Shown here: piece by piece, positions 40,733 through 52,919 of the stretch
Position numbering within the stretch: position 1 is the first letter of the stretch
How the letters are laid out: every line of letters begins with the position of its first letter
Source: Bimastos eiseni
Lineage: Eukaryota; Annelida; Clitellata; Crassiclitellata; Lumbricidae
Direction of reading: 5' to 3'
DNA: 64,000 nt
NCBI GenBank assembly: GCA_959347315.1
Contig: OY365809.1
Span: 3,392,326 to 3,456,325 of the forward strand
Program-made: the position numbers and the translations under genes
Notes under the pieces: model-generated
The model's input: only the letters and a program-made list of their open reading frames with translations
What the model was told of the DNA's origin: nothing
Databases searched by the model: none

Positions 40733-41026
40733 AACTGCTACTACTATTGTAAGCTTCATTGACTGTGCTCATAATTTGTATGATTGATAAAATAAACTTA
40801 CAAAATATAATATTCCACATATCTGTATATTACGAGTCTACGCTGTAATAGTGGGGAAACAATTTGTACGTCTGTTCTTCAAGGCAAACAGCTCATCTTG
40901 TATATTTTGTAAGTGGGTGATAATCATCATAGCGATATTGATTTAGGATGATAGCTATCCCACAGTCTACGGTGCAATGTTTAGCTCTAAGTAACATTTA
41001 ACATCATAATTATAGGCTAGTGGCAT

Positions 41027-41118
41027 AGTTCAACGACACTGTGTGATAACATAGATCATTGCGTCTCCCTCCTCCTTTATCCTTTCTTGGGATGACATTT
41101 TCAAAGTGCGAGCAGTGG
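41027..41118 (-). repeat. Dispersed repeat, copy 20
   Basis: In + orientation: TTCAACGACACTGTGTGATA, CATTGCGTCTCCCTCCTCCT and TTATCCTTTCTTGGGATGAC. Confidence 0.8.
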
Positions 41119-41151
41119 AGGAGTTAGCATACAGGCTAACAATAAGAGCGC

Positions 41152-41270
41152 CATATATCAATCAATCAATGCAATTTATATAACGCCTTTTCAAGATAAC
41201 TATTCAGCGGCGCTCCTGACCCAGACCCGGTCAAAAAGGAAAGTCTTGAGAAGTTTATAGAAAGAGCCAG
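41152..41270 (-). repeat. CR1/L2-type LINE 3' end, minus strand
   Basis: The minus strand encodes LLKTFLFDRVWVRSA (the LKTxLF C-terminal pattern), a stop, AAAAGGCGTTATATAAATTG and (ATTG)n. It is the antisense counterpart of 28365-28510. Confidence 0.65.
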
Positions 41271-42600
41271 ACATATGTCGCCTTATATATAGCGGCGTAA
41301 CATAAATGCTCAATTAAAATAATAATTGTATGAAATAATCACAGCCTATTTAGATCACAATGCGTACAAGTTATTTTCGCTCTAGTAAGCGTGTGCATTG
41401 CTCATAGCCGTTCGATAGTTAGGACTGCTGTAGAAAATTTGAAGTTTACGATTACGACAATCAAAAGTTATCAATCAACCAACCAACCAATCAATATTTA
41501 TTTATCGTAACCAACCAGATTAACAGATAATTTATTCGAGGTTCCTGTGACATTGGTACCAGTTGCGGGTCATGACGGGATCTTGATCCCGTTAGCTATT
41601 GCCACCTAAAGTACTTCCTAATTCGACTTGAATAACAGTCAATTAACATATTTCAAAATTTTATGAAAAGTTTCGCATAATCTTACTCATAACCCAGTCA
41701 CAAATTAATTGTGATCATTATATCTAAGAACATATCGATTTCGCAAGGCTACGTAGTAAATGTAAAGATAAATGTAAATCTTCAAAAATTTCTCAGCACT
41801 CACAAAAGCCACGTCAAGGAGACCAGCTTATACACCGGCGCTATATCATATCAAGTCCGCAATACCCAATTTCAGCCGGTTTTGACTTCAAAAAATTCCA
41901 TTCTTGTTTTCGATAAACACATTTATATGTGTTTCTAGTTTGTAATTTCTTTTCATGCTCTTTTAAGTGAGCTGAGACAAGGATGCTAACCTGAATTCTG
42001 AGATGATTTTGTCGAGATCATTGTCGTCAGGTGCATTTATTAAACACGTCTGCAGCTGTTATTGGCATCGAACCCTTTGGCATTTTATTGCGAAAACCAT
42101 TTCCAAGATGGCCCCCGTGTGCGTTAGAAGCGACGCCCGAAAGACCATTCAACTGACGTCACATCATCGCACTCCTTTATTGAATTCGATGGGTTAAAGC
42201 TGAGGCAGCGTGATCAGGACAGTTGCACTGGATAGAGTAAGTTGTACGCCTTATAATATCGTAAATCTCACAGATAAGAGCTCAGAGTTATAAACAGCAC
42301 ATGTCAACTGCATGGTTACTGCGCATGTCAGCTGTGTGAAACATTACTTCACCGGGTGCAAGTGTCCCGTATACCTAAGCGAAGAATGTGGCTTGGGCGC
42401 GCAGGTCTAATGAAGGCTTTCACTTGCAGAGCCTTCTTATTGCGCTTCGCGTATTGGATATAATATGGCGCTATATAATGTTGTGCAGTGCTTTTATTAC
42501 AAGTCTAGGCTTTTCTGCTTCTCTATGGGAAAAGAAACAAGAACGTGCTGCCATCTTGTTGCATTAGCAGGAAGCTCACTTGGAACTGTACGCATCATGA
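41271..42600. other. Non-coding stretch
   Basis: It contains CAACCAACCAATCAAT-type simple sequence at 41475-41500 and a GGCGCTATATAAT-type tail motif near 42470. The open frames here (41711-41938, 42003-42197) have no recognisable features. Confidence 0.4.
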
Positions 42601-42609
42601 AACACGTAT

Positions 42610-42710
42610 AGCTTTATGCATATAATTACATACACAGCTATGCACATGCATAATTATATGTGTGAATCTATGCAAAATGTATATGCATATATATATATAT
42701 ATATAAAGGT
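42610..42710. repeat. TGCATA/(TA)n-rich repeat
   Basis: TATGCATATAATTACATACA passes into ATATATATATATATATAA. Confidence 0.8.
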
Positions 42711-42869
42711 CTATACAGTATGCATATTCAATACATGCAGGGCGCACAGCTGTGCTGTATGCAAGATAGGAATGCCTATTATATACGACACTGCAAATGT
42801 CCTGCATTATTTGTCTTCACTGTTGATACTTACTATCTTAAAAGCTGCTAAATCGCTTCTACTACGTTA

Positions 42870-42990
42870 TCACTTCGCTATTTGGCAGTCAGTTGAAGGC
42901 CAATCTGTTGGATGGTCGTCTTGTATAGTGAGGTCGGGAGAAAATCTTACCAGTCCTAACAAAGAGGCGCTATATAAATGGAAATTATGG
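42870..42990 (+). repeat. Retroposon 3'-tail remnant
   Basis: AAGAGGCGCTATATAAATGG followed by AAATTATGGAAATT matches the tails near 757 and 9003. The upstream sequence is too diverged to classify. Confidence 0.45.
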
Positions 42991-43049
42991 AAATTAAAAC
43001 CTCGAGTCAACCGCTTGCCCAAGGCCCTTACAACGAATCCTTGCAACTT

Positions 43050-43140
43050 ACTGCTACTACTTCCACTGCTTCCGACACTACCATAAAAACAGCAGCAAGT
43101 ACTACTGCTTCTACCACGTCTACGACCACAACTAGGCGTA
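43050..43140. repeat. (ACT/TCT)n triplet-rich DNA
   Basis: CTGCTACTACTTCC and AGTACTACTGCTTCTACC. Confidence 0.65.
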
Positions 43141-43149
43141 CACATGTGG

Positions 43150-43554
43150 AATGGCTGCTGTTGTTACAATTACGGTTACCAGTGCTTTAGACAATTTTAA
43201 CAACTTTTGCTGTAACTTTTATGGTGACAAGTAGCATTTTACGACAGGAAAAACAACGGTAATTCTGTGAGGTAATTGTAATACAGATTTATTCAGTTTG
43301 AAAAGTAACTTTCCAACATTCAATTTACTTGATATTATAACTTGTTAGGCTATAAAAACTGGGTCAAGTGTGGAGTTGATTTATCTGTAGTGCAGCGTTT
43401 ACATTAAATATTTTTTGATGGTTCGAAAACACATGATTTCATTTAAAGTCTGATATTTCGCTTAACCAGCTCAAGTACAGTTTGAGAGTTTGAGGAAGAG
43501 TACGTACAATGCAGTTGATCGTTTCTGAGGTTTGTTGGTACTGCTAATAATTAT
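43150..43554. other. Non-coding stretch
   Basis: No feature recognised. Confidence 0.4.
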
Positions 43555-43557
43555 TTC

Positions 43558-43580
43558 GACAGACAGACAGACAGACAGAC
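43558..43580. repeat. (CAGA)n microsatellite
   Basis: Five CAGA units, the complement of the GTCT array at 43760; together they form an inverted microsatellite pair about 190 bp apart. Confidence 0.85.
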
Positions 43581-43753
43581 GGTTAATGAGCGGACAGTGA
43601 CCGGTCGTGCAGTGATCTTGCTGTGACTTCGCAGTGCAGTAAATCGTTACCGGTCGGATTAAACGCATCGGATGCGCCTTGTGATCGTTGTAAGATAGGC
43701 AGCAGACACAATGGCGACTGCCACCGACCAGAGGTTTCTGGTTGGTATCCAAT

Positions 43754-43772
43754 GTGTGTGTGTGTGTCTTTG

Positions 43773-43807
<35 letters not shown>

Positions 43808-43836
43808 TTAGCTGTCTCTCTTTCTGTCTGTCTGCT
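43754..43836. repeat. (GT)n / (CTGT)n microsatellite
   Basis: GTGTGTGTGT then about ten TCTG units, just upstream of the 13-bp minisatellite. Confidence 0.9.
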
Positions 43837-43922
43837 CAACGTCCGACCAATTGATCGACAGTTCAGCTGCGGAATCCAGAATTCGCTTCCTGCATTGATT
43901 CGTACTTTCACCCTCCCCCCAC

Positions 43923-46900
43923 CGACATTCACCTCGGACATTCACCCCGGACATTCACCCCGGACATTCACCCCGGACATTCACCTCGGACATTCACCTC
44001 GGACATTCACCCCGGACATTCACCCCGGACATTCACCTCGGACATTCACCCCGGACATTCACCCCGGACATTCACCCCGGACATTCACCCCGGACATTCA
44101 CCCCGGACATTCACCCCGGACATTCACCCCGGACATTCACCCCGGACATTCACCTCGGACATTCACCCCGGACATTCACCTCGGACATTCACCCCGGACA
44201 TTCACCCCGGACATTCACCTCGGACATTCACCCCGGACATTCACCCCGGACATTCACCCCGGACATTCACCTCGGACATTCACCTCGGACATTCACCCCG
44301 GACATTCACCTCGGACATTCACCCCGGACATTCACCCCGGACATTCACCCCGGACATTCACCTCGGACATTCACCCCGGACATTCACCCCGGACATTCAC
44401 CCCGGACATTCACCTCGGACATTCACCCCGGACATTCACCCCGGACATTCACCCCGGACATTCACCCCGGACATTCACCCCGGACATTCACCCCGGACAT
44501 TCACCCCGGACATTCACCCCGGACATTCACCCCGGACATTCACCCCGGACATTCACCCCGGACATTCACCTCGGACATTCACCCCGGACATTCACCTCGG
44601 ACATTCACCCCGGACATTCACCCCGGACATTCACCTCGGACATTCACCCCGGACATTCACCCCGGACATTCACCCCGGACATTCACCTCGGACATTCACC
44701 TCGGACATTCACCTCGGACATTCACCCCGGACATTCACCCCGGACATTCACCCCGGACATTCACCCCGGACATTCACCCCGGACATTCACCCCGGACATT
44801 CACCTCGGACATTCACCCCGGACATTCACCTCGGACATTCACCCTGGACATTCACCCCGGACATTCACCTCGGACATTCACCCTGGACATTCACCCCGGA
44901 CATTCACCCCGGACATTCACCCCGGACATTCACCCCGGACATTCACCCCGGACATTCACCTCGGACATTCACCTCGGACATTCACCCCGGACATTCACCT
45001 CGGACATTCACCCCGGACATTCACCCCGGACATTCACCCCGGACATTCACCTCGGACATTCACCCCGGACATTCACCCCGGACATTCACCCCGGACATTC
45101 ACCTCGGACATTCACCCCGGACATTCACCCCGGACATTCACCCCGGACATTCACCCCGGACATTCACCCCGGACATTCACCCCGGACATTCACCCCGGAC
45201 ATTCACCCCGGACATTCACCCCGGACATTCACCCCGGACATTCACCCCGGACATTCACCTCGGACATTCACCCCGGACATTCACCCCGGACATTCACCCC
45301 GGACATTCACCTCGGACATTCACCCCGGACATTCACCCCGGACATTCACCCCGGACATTCACCTCGGACATTCACCTCGGACATTCACCCCGGACATTCA
45401 CCCCGGACATTCACCCCGGACATTCACCCCGGACATTCACCCCGGACATTCACCCCGGACATTCACCCCGGACATTCACCCCGGACATTCACCCCGGACA
45501 TTCACCCCGGACATTCACCCCGGACATTCACCCCGGACATTCACCCCGGACATTCACCTCGGACATTCACCCCGGACATTCACCCCGGACATTCACCCCG
45601 GACATTCACCTCGGACATTCACCCCGGACATTCACCCCGGACATTCACCCCGGACATTCACCTCGGACATTCACCTCGGACATTCACCCCGGACATTCAC
45701 CCCGGACATTCACCCCGGACATTCACCCCGGACATTCACCCCGGACATTCACCCCGGACATTCACCCCGGACATTCACCCCGGACATTCACCCCGGACAT
45801 TCACCTTGGACATTCACCCCGGACATTCACCTCGGACATTCACCCTGGACATTCACCCCGGACATTCACCTCGGACATTCACCCTGGACATTCACCCCGG
45901 ACATTCACCCCGGACATTCACCTCGGACATTCACCTCGGACATTCACCCCGGACATTCACCTCGGACATTCACCCCGGACATTCACCCCGGACATTCACC
46001 CCGGACATTCACCCCGGACATTCACCCCGGACATTCACCCCGGACATTCACCCCGGACATTCACCTCGGACATTCACCCCGGACATTCACCCCGGACATT
46101 CACCCCGGACATTCACCCCGGACATTCACCCCGGACATTCACCCCGGACATTCACCCCGGACATTCACCCCGGACATTCACCCCGGACATTCACCTCGGA
46201 CATTCACCCCGGACATTCACCTCGGACATTCACCCCGGACATTCACCCCGGACATTCACCCCGGACATTCACCTCGGACATTCACCCCGGACATTCACCC
46301 CGGACATTCACCCCGGACATTCACCCCGGACATTCACCCCGGACATTCACCCCGGACATTCACCCCGGACATTCACCTCGGACATTCACCCCGGACATTC
46401 ACCCCGGACATTCACCCCGGACATTCACCTCGGACATTCACCTCGGACATTCACCCCGGACATTCACCTCGGACATTCACCCCGGACATTCACCCCGGAC
46501 ATTCACCCCGGACATTCACCTCGGACATTCACCCCGGACATTCACCCCGGACATTCACCCCGGACATTCACCTCGGACATTCACCCCGGACATTCACCCC
46601 GGACATTCACCCCGGACATTCACCCCGGACATTCACCCCGGACATTCACCCCGGACATTCACCCCGGACATTCACCCCGGACATTCACCCCGGACATTCA
46701 CCCCGGACATTCACCCCGGACATTCACCTCGGACATTCACCCCGGACATTCACCTCGGACATTCACCCCGGACATTCACCCCGGACATTCACCTCGGACA
46801 TTCACCCCGGACATTCACCCCGGACATTCACCCCGGACATTCACCTCGGACATTCACCTCGGACATTCACCTCGGACATTCACCCCGGACATTCACCCCG

Positions 46901-48530
46901 GACATTCACCCCGGACATTCACCCCGGACATTCACCCCGGACATTCACCTCGGACATTCACCCCGGACATTCACCTCGGACATTCACCCTGGACATTCAC
47001 CCCGGACATTCACCTCGGACATTCACCCCGGACATTCACCCCGGACATTCACCCCGGACATTCACCCCGGACATTCACCCCGGACATTCACCCCGGACAT
47101 TCACCTCGGACATTCACCTCGGACATTCACCCCGGACATTCACCTCGGACATTCACCCCGGACATTCACCCCGGACATTCACCCCGGACATTCACCTCGG
47201 ACATTCACCCCGGACATTCACCCCGGACATTCACCCCGGACATTCACCTCGGACATTCACCCCGGACATTCACCCCGGACATTCACCCCGGACATTCACC
47301 CCGGACATTCACCCCGGACATTCACCCCGGACATTCACCCCGGACATTCACCCCGGACATTCACCCCGGACATTCACCCCGGACATTCACCCCGGACATT
47401 CACCTCGGACATTCACCCCGGACATTCACCCCGGACATTCACCCCGGACATTCACCTCGGACATTCACCCCGGACATTCACCCCGGACATTCACCCCGGA
47501 CATTCACCTCGGACATTCACCTCGGACATTCACCCCGGACATTCACCCCGGACATTCACCCCGGACATTCACCCCGGACATTCACCCCGGACATTCACCC
47601 CGGACATTCACCCCGGACATTCACCCCGGACATTCACCCCGGACATTCACCTCGGACATTCACCCCGGACATTCACCTCGGACATTCACCCTGGACATTC
47701 ACCCCGGACATTCACCTCGGACATTCACCCTGGACATTCACCCCGGACATTCACCCCGGACATTCACCTCGGACATTCACCCCGGACATTCACCTCGGAC
47801 ATTCACCCCGGACATTCACCCCGGACATTCACCCCGGACATTCACCCCGGACATTCACCCCGGACATTCACCCCGGACATTCACCCCGGACATTCACCTC
47901 GGACATTCACCCCGGACATTCACCCCGGACATTCACCCCGGACATTCACCCCGGACATTCACCCCGGACATTCACCCCGGACATTCACCCCGGACATTCA
48001 CCCCGGACATTCACCCCGGACATTCACCTCGGACATTCACCCCGGACATTCACCTCGGACATTCACCCCGGACATTCACCTCGGACATTCACCTCGGACA
48101 TTCACCCCGGACATTCACCCCGGACATTCACCTCGGACATTCACCCCGGACATTCACCTCGGACATTCACCTCGGACATTCACCCCGGACATTCACCCCG
48201 GACATTCACCTCGGACATTCACCCCGGACATTCACCCCGGAAATTCACCCCGGACATTCACCCCGGACATTCACCCCGGACATTCACCTCGGACATTCAC
48301 CTCGGACATTCACCCCGGACATTCACCCCGGACATTCACCCCGGACATTCACCTCGGACATTCACCCCGGACATTCACCTCGGACATTCACCCCGGACAT
48401 TCACCCCGGACATTCACCCCGGACATTCACCTCGGACATTCACCCCGGACATTCACCCCGGACATTCACCCCGGACATTCACCTCGGACATTCACCCCGG
48501 ACATTCACCTCGGACATTCACCCCGGGCAT
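43923..48530 (+). repeat. 13-bp minisatellite, about 350 copies (4.6 kb)
   Basis: The unit is GGACATTCACCYC, repeated head to tail with almost no length variation. Variation is nearly confined to C or T at one site; rare units read CCCTGG, and single units CCTTGG (near 45805) and GAAATTC (near 48240). Because 13 is not a multiple of three, every + frame reads the same 13-residue peptide GHSPRTFTPDIHP. The unit has no stop on this strand, so a 1629-codon frame results by arithmetic. The minus strand carries TGA in each unit and is closed. The arrangement of C/T variants shows long internal duplications. No protein function should be inferred. Confidence 0.97.
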
Positions 48531-48735
48531 TCGCCCACCCGTACATGCACCCTCCCGGACATGCAACACTCCCCGGACATTCACCATCCCGTACAGGCAC
48601 CCCGGACATGCAAGAACACCCAGGACACTGAACCCCGGACATTGATCCCCAGACATCCACACCCCCGGACATGCTCCTCCCGGACATTCACACAACCCAC
48701 GGACGTTCACCCACCCTCCCCATTTTTCGTAGGAC
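48531..48735 (+). repeat. Decayed edge of the 13-bp array
   Basis: CCCGGACATGCA, CCCGGACATTCACC and CCACGGACGTTCACCC are recognisable but interrupted by CTCCC and GTACA insertions. Only this flank decays gradually; the 5' edge near 43915 is sharp. Confidence 0.9.
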
Positions 48736-48779
48736 ATTTGTCCCCTCCCCGGATAAAAGCTCCCAAAATGGGTTGCTAG

Positions 48780-49090
48780 TCATCTTGTCATGCAGCAGAC
48801 AAAGTGAAGCAAGATTGACTACGTCGTTACATTGAATTCATTGTTGTCAATTTAAAACTTATACAAGAAATCAGACATTCCGTCAAAGGACAGAATTTCT
48901 ATTTTTCTTGTTGGATACATAAATATTGAAAATAGTCAGTTGCAGGTATCTGTCTTTAAACGCTTTCATTCCCAATGTTAATCACTAACGAAGAGGGAAG
49001 GTTTAGCAATAAGATCAACTATGGTCATGACAGATGACCGACCGTGGACAGCGTTTGCTTGTTCGCATCGCTATCAAATTGCTGGCGTAG
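48780..49090. other. Non-coding stretch
   Basis: No feature recognised. Confidence 0.4.
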
Positions 49091-49097
49091 AAAATGA

Positions 49098-49238
49098 CTG
49101 CGATGATGATGGTGGTGGTATTGTGGTGACAGTGGTGGTATTGGTGGTAATGGTGGTGATCATGACAACGATGATGCATGATTATGATTATGATGATGAT
49201 GACGACGACGACGATGATGATTACGATGATAATGATAA
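49098..49238. repeat. (GGT)n / (GAT)n triplet repeat
   Basis: GATGATGGTGGTGG then ATTATGATGATGATGACG. The open frames with runs of D or V/I/M are products of the repeat. Confidence 0.9.
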
Positions 49239-49424
49239 TTACAATCTCATGGATACTGAAACCTGCAGATCTGGGGCTCCATGCATCACTGCTTATCACT
49301 GGCATCGACGCGCATGACCTGAGTTCCAGTCGACGAGAGGCTACGTTCCGTGGTTGTCTAATATAGCGGGGTTAACGCCACCGTCTCCGCGAAACATCAC
49401 ATCAGAAGCCCGCTGCTGCTCCAG

Positions 49425-49505
49425 CTCTGGTAGTGACAGTCTCAATTCTGGGGAAAGGAGGAGGGCAACGCCAATCATCTCTGTTACGACACAGTGTCCC
49501 TAGAA
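49425..49505 (+). repeat. Dispersed repeat, copy 21
   Basis: GTAGTGACAGTCTCAATTCT, GGAGGAGGGCAACGCCAATC and GACACAGTGTCCCTAGAAG. Confidence 0.75.
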
Positions 49506-49611
49506 GTCACCAAACAGTCAGTATTTTAATAAGCCAAATACTCTTCCGGCGTTGAATGTCGTTAATTGTTGTTATACTTGACCTAAGGGCTATAATAACT
49601 ATGTTTCCTAC

Positions 49612-49685
49612 ATCGCGGTAATGACAGTCTCGTGCTTTAAGACGGGAGGAGGGCGACGCCAATCATGAGTGTTGTTAAACGACAA
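49612..49685 (+). repeat. Dispersed repeat, copy 22
   Basis: GTAATGACAGTCTCGTGCTT and GGGAGGAGGGCGACGCCAAT, then GTTGTTAAACGAC. Confidence 0.75.
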
Positions 49686-49984
49686 CTATGCAGTGGAACA
49701 CATTACTTGTTACCTGACTGAGCAAATGAACCGCTCTGTTATTCACTAATAAAAGCAAATTATTTATTTTCGTATCGATGCTAATGAGTATAAATACCCT
49801 GACAGGTCTGTCTTGTCATGAATGTCTTCTCAGACTTTTTTTAAAATCACATCGTAATCGTAACCGTAGACTCCTAACTTCTAAAGCGTCGCTGGACGGC
49901 CACTCGCAGGGCACCAACCTATTCATGAGCGTGCATCGATCCAAAGTCAGGTTTGTCAAAAGTGTAGTATAGTTAAGAAGTAGT

Positions 49985-50080
49985 TTCAGCCTAACGACAC
50001 TGTGTGATAACAAAGATCATTGGCGTCGCGCTCCTCCTTCTATGGACTTGGGACTGGCACAGCCAGAGTGCGAACAGTGG
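49985..50080 (-). repeat. Dispersed repeat, copy 23
   Basis: In + orientation: AGCCTAACGACACTGTGTGA, CATTGGCGTCGCGCTCCTCC and ACTTGGGACTGGCACAGCC. Confidence 0.85.
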
Positions 50081-50084
50081 TGGA

Positions 50085-50370
50085 ATTTCCGTCCGATTTA
50101 GAAAGGCTCCGTATGAGATATAATTGAATACCTCTACTGGGCGAACTCCTCATTTGTAGTAGGCTTCCCGCTTAGCTGCTTAGCTGTGTTGGTGAGGAGT
50201 GCTGCATATCATCTCAATGCATTGAGGTTAATCATAGTCAACTTATATTGAATCGTTTACCATTGCAATGTTCAGCATTCGGCTGAATTTGTAATAAAGG
50301 TTTTGCATTGCATAGCATTATATTTGCATTGTCATGTGTTTCATTGTCTTTGATGACAATATATTGTATA
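50085..50370. other. Non-coding stretch
   Basis: No feature recognised. Confidence 0.4.
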
Positions 50371-50378
50371 TTTTAGAC

Positions 50379-50653
50379 CAGGGGTGTAACAAGCTGGGGG
50401 CAGAGGAGTACCGGCACCCCAGTTTCAAAATTGGGAAGCAAAGCCCCCAGTTTTAGTGTTCAGACCCCCATGTGCCCCAAATCGTTTTTTTTTCATATTT
50501 CTCCAATGGCATTTTAAATGACTTTTGTTAAGATAACTTGCGCATTCCCTCAATTTTCAAATTTCTGGGGGGGGGGCAAATTTCAAAAAGTGGGGCGAAA
50601 AAATGTTTTTTAGATTATGCCCCCCCACTTTTCAAAACCTCTTTACATCTCTG
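50379..50653. mobile_element. 275-bp hAT-like MITE with exact 8-bp target duplication
   Basis: The ends CAGGGGTGTAACAAG and (reverse complement) CAGAGATGTAAAGAG are imperfect inverted repeats. TTTTAGAC is present directly on both sides (50371-50378, 50654-50661). The interior is GGGG/CCCC-rich (CTGGGGGGGGGGCAAATTTC, GCCCCCCCACTTTTC) and carries no ORF. This is the cleanest DNA-transposon insertion in the window. Confidence 0.9.
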
Positions 50654-50811
50654 TTTTAGACCCATGCTTAAGCCTTTTTGTATGAATAGCTCTGAACAGA
50701 ACTACGGCTTATTGCAATGTATATAGACAGACCAAGCGATGGACAAACCGTTGTAAGGTTTATATGATACACACTGTGGCCTACCCATGTATGACTTATG
50801 ACATATGCACA

Positions 50812-50957
50812 TATACATACATACATACATACATACATACATACATACATACATACATACATACATACATACATACATACATACATACATACATACATAC
50901 ATACATACATACATACATACATACATACATACATACATACATACATACATACATACC
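50812..50957. repeat. Near-perfect (CATA)n microsatellite, about 36 units
   Basis: An uninterrupted CATACATA run, followed to about 51190 by degenerate CATA/CACATA units. Frames on both strands encode HTYIHTYI or VCMYVCMY by periodicity. Confidence 0.97.
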
Positions 50958-51249
50958 ACACAACAAACACACATATATGCACACATGCACATATGTACAC
51001 GAGTACAGACATACATGGATACAAAATACATAGACGTACATTATACAGGCATATACACATACATGCATACATGTATATACATACATATTATATGCACACA
51101 CAAATCCACATATGCATGGAAACATATAGTCTGCATGTACATACATACATACACACATACAAACATGCACATATACACGTACAACAAAGCATATATACAC
51201 ACGGTATACATACAAATAGATACGAGTATACACGATTAAATTCACACTG

Positions 51250-52590
51250 ACATATTATTATCAAATGACAGACCAGAGACTTTTAGAAACTATTTCACCA
51301 CTAGAATTCGAATCTCGAATGCGGACACCAAGGCATACTCCACTCACCTACACATACAATTCAAACACGGCTCTATATAAATCGTCAGGCGCCTCAGTCG
51401 GGTCACGTGCCTCAGCGTGCGGTCATAATCAAATGGACATCGATAGCAAAGCAGAGGCAGCCCGCGAGGGGGCAGTGGAGGGCGAACCCATTGCGTAATT
51501 TCATTTCAGGGCGTCACAAGAGGGTCATTCAATGCGACCCCATCCACGATCGTATCCGGACGGAACAGGGCATTAAAGGACGGCGAGGACAGAGGAGGAG
51601 AAGGAGGGGGCAGCGGCGATTGTCATTTCCGGTCGAGAGATCAAAGAACCGGAAATGGTTAAGAGCGGGGAACTGTGCGTATTCGTCAAGCGGTCATTAA
51701 TACATGGACAACAACGCCACGAAGCAGAGATAAAAATATTATAAACGCGTCAGGATTAAAAGATTAGTAATGTCTGTTAGGCTGTTAGAAGAGAACATCA
51801 ACCACTGCAAACGTACTGGAAGAGGTGAAGTGAGGCGCAGTACAGGGCGTTATACATTAAATTGGATTAGATTGCAATCCGTAACCGCTCTTTATATAAT
51901 TTATGATGCGCCGGTTTTCATGGAACGGACTGCCAAAAGTCCTCGCCTACAAATTTAACCTCTCCTACTCTTGCTATCTCATCTGCTAATTCCAACTCGC
52001 GGCTGACAACCTGACTCTTCTAGCCATCTTCACCTGATTCTACCACATGACCACCATCATCACCACCGACCACCACCGTAGCACCACGCTGTCTCCTCGG
52101 CTTGATCTCCGTGGATCCTGACGTGGAACCGGAGTGAAGCGATATCTTGGCAATTGCGGATTTGATTTTGTACGGCGCGAGTGAATAAGCTGCTCTCCCT
52201 GACTTGGGTATTGGGGCGCTGAGAAATTTTCGAAGACTTAGATTACATTACATTTGATTAACTTTTGTAACCATATTGAGCTATGTACATTAAAAACATT
52301 GCTTGAGAGTAGATATATCAACGGAAATACTACAACCCAAGGTAGTCGCGTACTTATAATTATTCTTTAATTCAAATGGACAGGTGTGATGTAAGACAAC
52401 GTGTTGCAGTAGTGACAGATGATAAAAGGTTTAACATGAATCGAAGTTAACTATTAGGCAGCCTGCAAGGCTCCAAATTCAATCTGCCCTATTGTTTATT
52501 TCACCGACGCCACTACTGAGTGAAAGGCTGAGACAACCTCATGGGGCTCGCGGGTATTGAGTCACTGTCCTGATCCTCCAGCCTACGTGT
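51250..52590. other. Non-coding stretch, GC-richer part at 51380-51700
   Basis: GGCTCTATATAAATCG near 51369-51384 could be a TATA element or a retroposon tail (compare GCGCTATATAAAT). The downstream open frames (51265-51498, 51407-51700) have no recognised domains and no good splice sites. CACCAC-rich low-complexity DNA lies at 52045-52085. No gene is supported. Confidence 0.35.
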
Positions 52591-52596
52591 TGTCCT

Positions 52597-52735
52597 TGAC
52601 ATGATAATGATGAGAAAGGACGTGACATGTTAATGATGAGAAAGGACGTGACATGATAATGATGAGAAAGGACGTGACATGATAATGAATGAGAAGGGAC
52701 GTGACATGATAATGATGAGAAAGGACGATGATATA
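52597..52735. repeat. 26-bp minisatellite, about 5 copies
   Basis: The unit GACATGATAATGATGAGAAA plus GGACGT repeats about five times, with one copy carrying a 1-bp insertion (AATGAATGAGAAGG). Confidence 0.92.
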
Positions 52736-52919
52736 AATTTGATTGATGTGAGTGCAATGCTGAGAGTACACCACACACGTACTGACCTTATAAGACAAAT
52801 CTTACACCGTGGCCGCCGACGATCGAATGACCTTCTTTAACGAACTGGGTTGACGACGCGAGCACCACATCTCTGGACAGATGAATAGATTCTTATTATG
52901 TGGTGACATGCCAAGTCAC

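Noticed and set aside
43923..48530. CRISPR array
   Set aside because: There are no spacers; units are directly adjacent 13-mers, and the context is a eukaryotic genome.
43742..48631. 1629-codon open frame
   Set aside because: It is generated by the 13-bp minisatellite, which has no stop in any forward frame; the N-terminus is (CTGT)n sequence. No codon bias or start context suggests a gene.
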